In this document: positions 58,684 to 64,000 of the stretch, piece by piece
Layout: every line of letters begins with the position of its first letter
Position numbering within the stretch: the first letter of the stretch is position 1
Assembly (NCBI RefSeq): GCF_024347135.1
Contig: NZ_AP024907.1
Location: 3,153,001 to 3,217,000 of the forward strand
Direction: 5' to 3'
DNA: 64,000 nucleotides
Source: Vibrio spartinae
GTDB lineage: Bacteria > Pseudomonadota > Gammaproteobacteria > Enterobacterales > Vibrionaceae
Position numbers and translations under genes: made by a program
The notes under the pieces: generated by a model
Told to the model about the DNA's origin: nothing
Database searches by the model: none
The model's input: the letters and a program-made list of their open reading frames with translations, nothing else

Positions 58684-59157
58684 TTACTTCATCAGTAACA
58701 CAACCGCTTCACAGGCGATTCCTTCCTTACGTCCGGTAAATCCCAATCGCTCTGTTGTGGTCGCTTTCACATTGACATGACTGATATCTGTCGCCAAATC
58801 ATCCGCAATCAAAGCTCGCATTTGGTCAATATAAGGCGCCATTTTCGGTGCCTGAGCAATAATCGTAATGTCGGCATTGCCCAATCGATAGCCATGCGCG
58901 ATAACTTTCTGATAAACATGTCGCAGCAGCGCTCGGCTATCCGCGCCTTTCCACTGTTCATCCGTATCTGGGAAATGGCGTCCGATATCTCCGGCAGCAA
59001 TGGCACCCAGCAATGCATCGGTTAATGCATGCAAAGCAACGTCGCCATCGGAATGAGCCAACAACCCCTGTTCATAAGGGATAGATACACCGCCAATCAT
59101 GACTGGCCCTTCACCGCCAAACTGATGAACATCAAACCCATGACCAATTCTAAACAT
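58684..59157 (-). CDS. ispF: 2-C-methyl-D-erythritol 2,4-cyclodiphosphate synthase
   Basis: 157 aa with metal ligands in [12 protein letters not shown] and [18 protein letters not shown] and the C-terminal [19 protein letters not shown]. Fifth step of the MEP isoprenoid pathway. I choose ATG 59157 because AAGGA precedes it by 6 bases; the Met at 59163 abuts that element and is too close. Follows ispD. Confidence 0.96.
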   Translation of the reverse strand: MFRIGHGFDVHQFGGEGPVMIGGVSIPYEQGLLAHSDGDVALHALTDALLGAIAAGDIGRHFPDTDEQWKGADSRALLRHVYQKVIAHGYRLGNADITIIAQAPKMAPYIDQMRALIADDLATDISHVNVKATTTERLGFTGRKEGIACEAVVLLMK

Positions 59158-59202
59158 AACCATTCCTTACTGCTTTATTTAGGTATTATTCTTTCAGGGG
59201 TA

Positions 59203-59895
59203 TTATTCACGGCTGAGGTAAAACTCAGCCAGTGCTAAATCTTCGGGTTGCGTCACTTTTATATTATCGCTCCCCCCCAAAACAATACGTGGTTTGTCAC
59301 CATGCCATTCCATCACTGATGCTTCATCCGTCACGGCTATATGCTGACCAATCACCCGGGATAAAGCCCGATGCAAGTCATCAGTTCGGAACATCTGGGG
59401 GGTCAATGCATGCCAGAGGTTCTCTCGCTCTACGGTGCCGACAATATCTTGGGCATGATTCGAACGCTTCATCGTATCCCGAACCGGTGTTGCCAGTATC
59501 CCGCCAACATCATGTGACATAACCGCGTCAATCAAGCGATCAATATCACTCAAACGAACACATGGACGCGCAGCATCATGCACCATCACCCATGTTGTCG
59601 GGATATGCTTCACCACATAATCAAGCGCTGCAAAAACAGAGTCTGAACGTTCCTGACCACCGGCAACCCGAATAATGTCAGGATCAGAAGCGAGGGATAA
59701 TTGACTGAAATAAGGGTCATCATCACTGACGGCAATCACGACTTTGCCAACCTGCGGGTGAGCACGCAATTTTTCGACTGTATGCTCCAAAATTGTTTGG
59801 CCGTGAATCGTCAAATATTGTTTCGGTTTATCGGTTAACATCCGACGGCCGACACCAGCAGCCGGAATAACAACTGAAATTCGTTCCTGTATCAT
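59203..59895 (-). CDS. ispD: 2-C-methyl-D-erythritol 4-phosphate cytidylyltransferase
   Basis: 230 aa. The nucleotide-binding loop reads VIPAAGVGRRMLTDKPKQYL, followed by VMVHDAARPCV and ATPVRDTMK. Third step of the MEP pathway. Contiguous with ftsB (no gap), the usual ftsB-ispD-ispF order. Confidence 0.97.
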   Translation of the reverse strand: MIQERISVVIPAAGVGRRMLTDKPKQYLTIHGQTILEHTVEKLRAHPQVGKVVIAVSDDDPYFSQLSLASDPDIIRVAGGQERSDSVFAALDYVVKHIPTTWVMVHDAARPCVRLSDIDRLIDAVMSHDVGGILATPVRDTMKRSNHAQDIVGTVERENLWHALTPQMFRTDDLHRALSRVIGQHIAVTDEASVMEWHGDKPRIVLGGSDNIKVTQPEDLALAEFYLSRE

Positions 59896-60177
59896 CTAGG
59901 GGCGATCCTCATGAATAACCCGGTAAAATGTTTCACCCTCTTTCACCATCCCAAGCTCATGCCTTGCTCTTTCTTCAACTGCATCCAGCCCCTGACGTAA
60001 ATCATCGATTTCCGCATACATTTCTTTATTGCGTTTTTGTAAATTCACATTCACAGAATGCTGGGTTTTGATGTCATCAGAGACACGATGAAAATCGGAA
60101 ACGCCATTTTTGCCAAACCACAGAGAATACTGGAACAGTATTAAAAATAGAGTCAGTGTTAAAGCAAATACTCGCAT
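59896..60177 (-). CDS. ftsB: Cell division protein FtsB
   Basis: 93 aa bitopic protein: short cytoplasmic N-terminus, one membrane helix ([21 protein letters not shown] in parts), then a coiled coil (about 30-70) and the conserved [19 protein letters not shown]. It forms the FtsQBL complex of the divisome. I start at ATG 60177, as in homologues, rather than the upstream Met at 60198. Confidence 0.95.
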   Translation of the reverse strand: MRVFALTLTLFLILFQYSLWFGKNGVSDFHRVSDDIKTQHSVNVNLQKRNKEMYAEIDDLRQGLDAVEERARHELGMVKEGETFYRVIHEDRP

Positions 60178-60317
60178 GACGCTCACTTGTGATTGCAAAT
60201 AGGATTTCTGGGAAGTCTATCAAAAATGGCAGAAAAGAACTTCCCTCTTATTATGATAAGTCCGTTAAAGGACAACTTGCTGGCCGGCAGATCTCACAAC
60301 ACGACGGTTCCCCACGA

Positions 60318-61085
60318 TTAATACGCCCAATACAGTAAAAAAACACCGAAAATGATGCGATAAATACCAAACGCATTGAATGTAAAGCGGTTCAGAAAAG
60401 CGAGAAACAGTTTCATGACAACCCAGGCAGCAATATAAGAAGTGATAAAACCAACAATCAGAGGTAACGCACTTTCACCTTGAAAGTTCTGATGATTTTT
60501 CAATAAGTCCAAACCACTCGCAGCAAGCATCACGGGTAAGGCCAACAGAAATGAAAATTCAGCACTCGCTTTACGGCTGACGCCCACGAGTAAAGCACCA
60601 ACAATTGTTGAACCGGCCCGACTGGTTCCCGGAACCAAAGCAAACACCTGAGCAACCCCGATCCAAATCGCTTGCCGATAGGTGATCTGATCCAATGTTT
60701 CAGCCGTCGAAGCATGATTTTTCAAGAAGCGCTCTACAATCAGAAAAATAATCCCCCCGATAATGAACATGATCGGGACAACCTGAATATTAAACAGCGC
60801 TTTCACTTGATTTTGGAACAAGAAACCGATGGCGGCGATGGGTAAAAATGCGATGAAAACTTTTATCCATAATGCAAGATATCGAGGATGGAAACGCTCT
60901 TTATAATTCGTCAGCACAGCTAAAATAGCGGAAAGCTGAATAATGACTTCAAAAGCTTTATTACTCTCTGTTTGAGAGAGACCAAGCCAATCGCTGACAA
61001 TAATTAAATGTCCGGTTGATGAGATTGGTAGAAATTCGGTGATACCTTCAACCAATCCAAGTATAACACTTTGAATTAAATCCAT
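60318..61085 (-). CDS. uppP: Undecaprenyl-diphosphatase UppP (BacA)
   Basis: 255 aa, multi-pass membrane protein. Signature 1 is GLVEGITEFLPISSTGHLII (Glu and His catalytic); signature 2 is LVPGTSRAGSTIVGALL, where Ala replaces the second Ser of the common PGxSRSG. It recycles the lipid carrier for peptidoglycan synthesis. Next to folK-folB on the same strand. Confidence 0.95.
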   Translation of the reverse strand: MDLIQSVILGLVEGITEFLPISSTGHLIIVSDWLGLSQTESNKAFEVIIQLSAILAVLTNYKERFHPRYLALWIKVFIAFLPIAAIGFLFQNQVKALFNIQVVPIMFIIGGIIFLIVERFLKNHASTAETLDQITYRQAIWIGVAQVFALVPGTSRAGSTIVGALLVGVSRKASAEFSFLLALPVMLAASGLDLLKNHQNFQGESALPLIVGFITSYIAAWVVMKLFLAFLNRFTFNAFGIYRIIFGVFLLYWAY

Positions 61086-61088
61086 TAC

Positions 61089-61601
61089 TTACTCTTTACA
61101 TTGAGAAAAATTAGTTTCAGTGAACCAGAATTCTACAGGCTTCAAAACTTCCAGATTGTCAGCCTCAAGCCAAATTTGTCGGACACGTCTTCCGTCGCCC
61201 GGCAATAAAAGTTCAGGGCACAGTTCACAAAGCGGCTGAATCACAAACGGATACTGATAAATATCTTGACGGGGCAACTGCGGCGCTTCCGCGCTGACAA
61301 CATCACCAAATAAAATGATATCCAGATCCAACGTCCGATCCTGATATTTTTGGGCATTGGGCTGTCGCCCCCAGTTTAGCTCGATATCCTTTAGCATTCC
61401 GGTAAAAGCAGCCAATGAAAGGTCAGTATGCATTTCAATCACTAAATTGAAAAATGCCCCGCCCTGAAACCCTTGTGACGGAGATTCATAAATCGTTGAA
61501 AGACGAAGTTGATCTCCCAATTTTTTCAGTTCACTGACAGCGGCCTCGACATGCTTATGCCGGTCGATATTAGAACCGACACCGACATAAACCAGCGTCA
61601 T
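61089..61601 (-). CDS. folK: Hydroxymethyl-dihydropteridine pyrophosphokinase FolK
   Basis: 170 aa with VGVGSNIDRHKHVEAAV at the N-terminus and the HPPK signature DRTLDLDIILFGD. ATP-dependent pyrophosphorylation in folate synthesis. Its start overlaps the folB stop by 4 bp. Confidence 0.95.
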   Translation of the reverse strand: MTLVYVGVGSNIDRHKHVEAAVSELKKLGDQLRLSTIYESPSQGFQGGAFFNLVIEMHTDLSLAAFTGMLKDIELNWGRQPNAQKYQDRTLDLDIILFGDVVSAEAPQLPRQDIYQYPFVIQPLCELCPELLLPGDGRRVRQIWLEADNLEVLKPVEFWFTETNFSQCKE

Positions 61602-61954
61602 AGCTGTCCCCTTTCAATCACCACACCGACGCCAGCCGCCTGAGGAACCGCTCCCGGTTTTGTCAAACGAATCCTGAGCCAAGGCACAGCAAAAGTCGTC
61701 ATGAGCAAATGAGCGACCTCTTCAGCGACACGTTCTATGAGTAAAAATCTTCCATTTTCAACATACTGGATGATTTGTTGGCTCACCTGAGCATAATCCA
61801 ATGCATCAGTGACATCATCACTCAGGCCTGCCGGGCGATTATCATGCGCCATTTCAATATCGAAAACGAGTTTCTGCTTGATCTGCTGTTCCCAATCGTA
61901 AACGCCGATCGTTGTAACAACAACTAACTGTTCTATAAATACTTTATCCATCAA
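61598..61954 (-). CDS. folB: Dihydroneopterin aldolase FolB
   Basis: 118 aa with VFIEQLVVVTTIGVYDWEQQIKQKLVFDIEM (in parts), the catalytic Glu near IGVYDWE, and the C-terminal IRLTKPGAVPQAAGVGVVIER. Makes hydroxymethyl-dihydropterin, the FolK substrate. Divergent from plsY across 288 bp. Confidence 0.95.
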   Translation of the reverse strand: MMDKVFIEQLVVVTTIGVYDWEQQIKQKLVFDIEMAHDNRPAGLSDDVTDALDYAQVSQQIIQYVENGRFLLIERVAEEVAHLLMTTFAVPWLRIRLTKPGAVPQAAGVGVVIERGQL

Positions 61955-62110
61955 TTATCTCACCATACTTCAATCCCAAATATCGAATTGAGATAAAAAA
62001 TCATCCTGTATTATTGCCAAATATAATCTCAAAGATGCTCAAAAAGAGAGCGTCATCAGATATACAACAAATAATTCTGTTTAAACCTGTATTTTAAGAC
62101 CATTTTGGCA

Positions 62111-62143
62111 TATACCCAAGCCTCCTGGGATGACTTAGGTATA
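62111..62143. repeat. Imperfect inverted repeat in the folB-plsY gap
   Basis: TATACCCAAG and CTTAGGTATA (one mismatch) flank 13 bases. The pattern resembles short palindromic elements I recall as scattered in vibrio intergenic DNA; I cannot confirm a family. Confidence 0.45.
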
Positions 62144-62242
62144 GTGATTATCATATACTTAAATGATTTCAATATGCGAAATTAATATATATTTTTATAG
62201 ATCGAATCATACAGTTAAACTTGCACACAACTCAGGGCCCAA

Positions 62243-62833
62243 ATGACGCCATTGATACTTTTGATCATTATCTCAGCTTACCTGCTTGGATCGATTTCAA
62301 GTGCGGTGCTCGTGTGTCGTTTACTCCGGCTTCCCGACCCCAGAGCGTCGGGCTCTCATAATCCGGGCGCAACAAACGTTCTAAGGGTCGGCGGCAAAAA
62401 AGCGGCCGTCATTGTACTGTTATGCGATATGTTGAAAGGCACAATTCCTGTCTGGGGAAGCTACTTTCTGGGTGTAACGCCCTTTCTGCTTGGCGTGATC
62501 GCAATTGCCGCTTGTTTAGGACATATTTATCCGATCTTCTTCCATTTCAGAGGGGGAAAGGGCGTCGCGACAGCATTAGGCGCAATCGCACCGCTCGGAC
62601 TCGACTTAACCGCAGTGGTCATTGTGACGTGGCTGACAACGCTGCTTATCACCCGATATTCTTCGCTAGCAGCATTGATGGCCGTGTTACTCACGCCGCT
62701 ATACACTTGGATGATCAAGCCCAACTACACCCTGTCTGTCGCGATGCTGTGTTGTCTGATTATTTTCCGACATCAAGAGAATATTAAACGTCTGCTCAAT
62801 GGCACAGAACCCAAAGTCGGTGAAAAAAACTGA
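62243..62833 (+). CDS. plsY: Glycerol-3-phosphate acyltransferase PlsY
   Basis: 196 aa with five membrane helices. The three PlsY motifs are seen: [16 protein letters not shown], the [19 protein letters not shown] loop, and [20 protein letters not shown] (in parts). Uses acyl-phosphate to acylate glycerol-3-phosphate at the membrane. Confidence 0.96.
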   Translation: MTPLILLIIISAYLLGSISSAVLVCRLLRLPDPRASGSHNPGATNVLRVGGKKAAVIVLLCDMLKGTIPVWGSYFLGVTPFLLGVIAIAACLGHIYPIFFHFRGGKGVATALGAIAPLGLDLTAVVIVTWLTTLLITRYSSLAALMAVLLTPLYTWMIKPNYTLSVAMLCCLIIFRHQENIKRLLNGTEPKVGEKN

Positions 62834-62908
62834 CTATACGCTCAAGGCCAGAGTAAAACGACAATGACCAATCGCTATGAATAAGGTTGATTGAGGAAAG
62901 CGTTGAGG

Positions 62909-63730
62909 CTAACGCGCAAGTCGCTCAAAGAAATCTTGTAACGCTTGCGTGACAAACTCGGGTTGCTCCAGATTACTGATATGACCGGCTTGAGGAATCA
63001 CAACCAACCGACTTCCCGCGATAGCATCCAACATCAGATGAGACTCTAACACCGGCCGAGGCTGATCCCGCTCCCCCACCATGATCAATACCGGCAGATT
63101 CAAAGCATCGACTTCATCCATCAGATCCCGGCGATCAAACACGATCTTGCCGATACGTCCCATCTCCGCAACCTGCGGCCCCGATATTTCCAGCAAAAAC
63201 GTTCGAAACGCAGTGACAAAATCGGGTTCCGGCGTTTGCTGTAAAGCACCGGCAGAGAAAAACATCGCTAAGACTTGTGGAACCATCGGCTCAGGAAAAG
63301 ACTGCGTTGCAATTGCCGTATCAAGCATCGCAAAATATTTGGCGTGCATCACTTCCGGCTCAAGCCCGATAAACGTATCCATCAAAACCAGCGCATTCAC
63401 TCGCTCTGGTGCAATTAATGCTAACTCAGTTCCCCACATACCACCGACAGACAGCCCAATGATTGAGAATGATTCAATCGCAAGATGATCCATGAGTGCC
63501 AACATATGCCCGGCATAATCTTTCAGCGAATGCATGTCGTCAGGAGCAGCGTCAGATTGACCATGCGACCATAAATCAGGCACGATACACCGATAATTCT
63601 GGCTCAACGCTGCAATTTGTGGCTGCCACATCTGGCTATGCCAAAGGTAACTATGACCGAACAGTAACACCTCGCCAGTACCGATATCCTGATAACGCAT
63701 CGTTTTGCCGTTCACTGTAAATGATTTCAT
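62909..63730 (-). CDS. Alpha/beta-fold hydrolase
   Basis: 273 aa. Oxyanion region FGHSYLWHSQMW, nucleophile Ser94 in GLSVGGMWG, candidate acid Asp in MVGERDQPRP and His in PQAGHISNLEQPEF. It resembles 3-oxoadipate enol-lactonase and esterase members, but no substrate can be assigned and no pathway genes lie nearby. Repeats occupy its upstream region. Confidence 0.8.
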   Translation of the reverse strand: MKSFTVNGKTMRYQDIGTGEVLLFGHSYLWHSQMWQPQIAALSQNYRCIVPDLWSHGQSDAAPDDMHSLKDYAGHMLALMDHLAIESFSIIGLSVGGMWGTELALIAPERVNALVLMDTFIGLEPEVMHAKYFAMLDTAIATQSFPEPMVPQVLAMFFSAGALQQTPEPDFVTAFRTFLLEISGPQVAEMGRIGKIVFDRRDLMDEVDALNLPVLIMVGERDQPRPVLESHLMLDAIAGSRLVVIPQAGHISNLEQPEFVTQALQDFFERLAR

Positions 63731-63770
63731 TCGTTTGATGACCTTCTATGCTGTTCATACTGTTTATTTT

Positions 63771-63830
63771 TTAATGCTCGTTATTTTTAATGCTCAGTTT
63801 CTTTTTAATGCTCGGGGATTGTTAATGCTC
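63771..63830. repeat. Four spaced copies of TTAATGCTC upstream of the hydrolase gene
   Basis: TTAATGCTC begins at 63771, 63787, 63805 and 63822, each preceded by T-rich DNA, with spacings of 16, 18 and 17 bp. It sits 41-100 bp before the hydrolase start, in promoter position. Confidence 0.85.
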
Positions 63831-63930
63831 ACTGACAAAAAAACAGCCCCCGTTATCTCTATTCAGTCTAATCCAGTGAAAAACCAATCCAGCAAGAAAA
63901 AACAGGTCGAGCGTAACATTTGAGCTGCTG

Positions 63931-63962
63931 TTATTGAGAATAACGTTTATTGAGAATAACGT
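63931..63962. repeat. 16-bp tandem duplication containing a palindrome
   Basis: TTATTGAGAATAACGT occurs twice without a gap. Each unit, together with the preceding G, holds the palindrome GTTATT-GAG-AATAAC (one flank differs by a base at the second copy). Confidence 0.85.
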
Positions 63963-64000
63963 TCAGGAATGAATGGCCTGAAGCTGATCAATTGGCCAGC

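Noticed and set aside
60590..60640. UppP inactivated by the PGTSRAG variant
   Set aside because: Only one Ser of the motif differs, the catalytic Glu, His and Arg regions are kept, and the gene is otherwise intact and presumably essential.

Overview
The window is a chromosomal segment of a member of the Vibrionaceae. The evidence is gene order and protein similarity: degQ-degS, rplS-trmD-rimM-rpsP, ffh-ypjD-corB, luxS-gshA, oadGAB, a Ser/Arg tRNA cluster, csrA-lysC-alaS-recX-recA-pncC, then mutS, rpoS-nlpD-pcm-surE-truD-ispF-ispD-ftsB, uppP-folK-folB and plsY. This matches the order I remember from Vibrio cholerae chromosome 1. The species cannot be fixed from the sequence. There is no phage, transposase, integrase or CRISPR array.

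Layout. 1-26 kb is conserved housekeeping: envelope proteases, the rpsP operon, SRP, quorum-signal synthesis (luxS), glutathione synthesis, an M16 lipoprotein protease, the Na+-pumping oxaloacetate decarboxylase, six tRNA genes, csrA, lysC, alaS and the SOS gene recA with its LexA box. 26-44.5 kb is an accessory block for pectin use, inserted between pncC and mutS: regulator kdgR; kduD-kdgF and an RpiB-family isomerase; kdgK-eda; a cytoplasmic PL2 lyase with the oligogalacturonide ABC transporter (togMNAB order); the porin KdgM; a PL9 lyase predicted to be a lipoprotein; and an SSS-family symporter with the PL22 oligogalacturonate lyase. 47.4-54.1 kb, between mutS and rpoS, is a second variable stretch: a divergent HD-GYP response regulator and sensor kinase pair, an HpxO-like urate hydroxylase, a perfect 16-copy heptanucleotide repeat, and a secreted PL3 pectate lyase. 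54.2-64 kb returns to conserved genes, ending with an alpha/beta hydrolase whose upstream region carries spaced short repeats.

How the genes work together. The two accessory stretches encode a nearly self-sufficient route from pectate to central metabolism. PelI (PL3) should cut polygalacturonate outside the cell, and KdgM lets oligomers cross the outer membrane. The PL9 lyase acts at the outer membrane or in the periplasm. TogMNAB and the SSS symporter give two inner-membrane uptake routes. PelW (PL2) and Ogl (PL22) reduce oligomers to unsaturated uronate. KdgF linearises it, the RpiB-like enzyme probably isomerises it in place of KduI (no kduI is present here), KduD reduces it to KDG, KdgK phosphorylates it, and Eda splits KDPG to pyruvate and glyceraldehyde-3-phosphate. 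KdgR is encoded in the block, and 15-bp TGAAA-N5-TTTYR palindromes lie upstream of kduD, kdgK, togM, kdgM and pelI, with a weaker one before the symporter. This suggests one regulon that includes the physically separate pelI.

The points most worth following are the isomerase substitution, the heptamer repeat upstream of pelI, the PL9 lipoprotein, the Walker A Gly-to-Ala change in TogA, and a decayed MATE transporter remnant inside the island.
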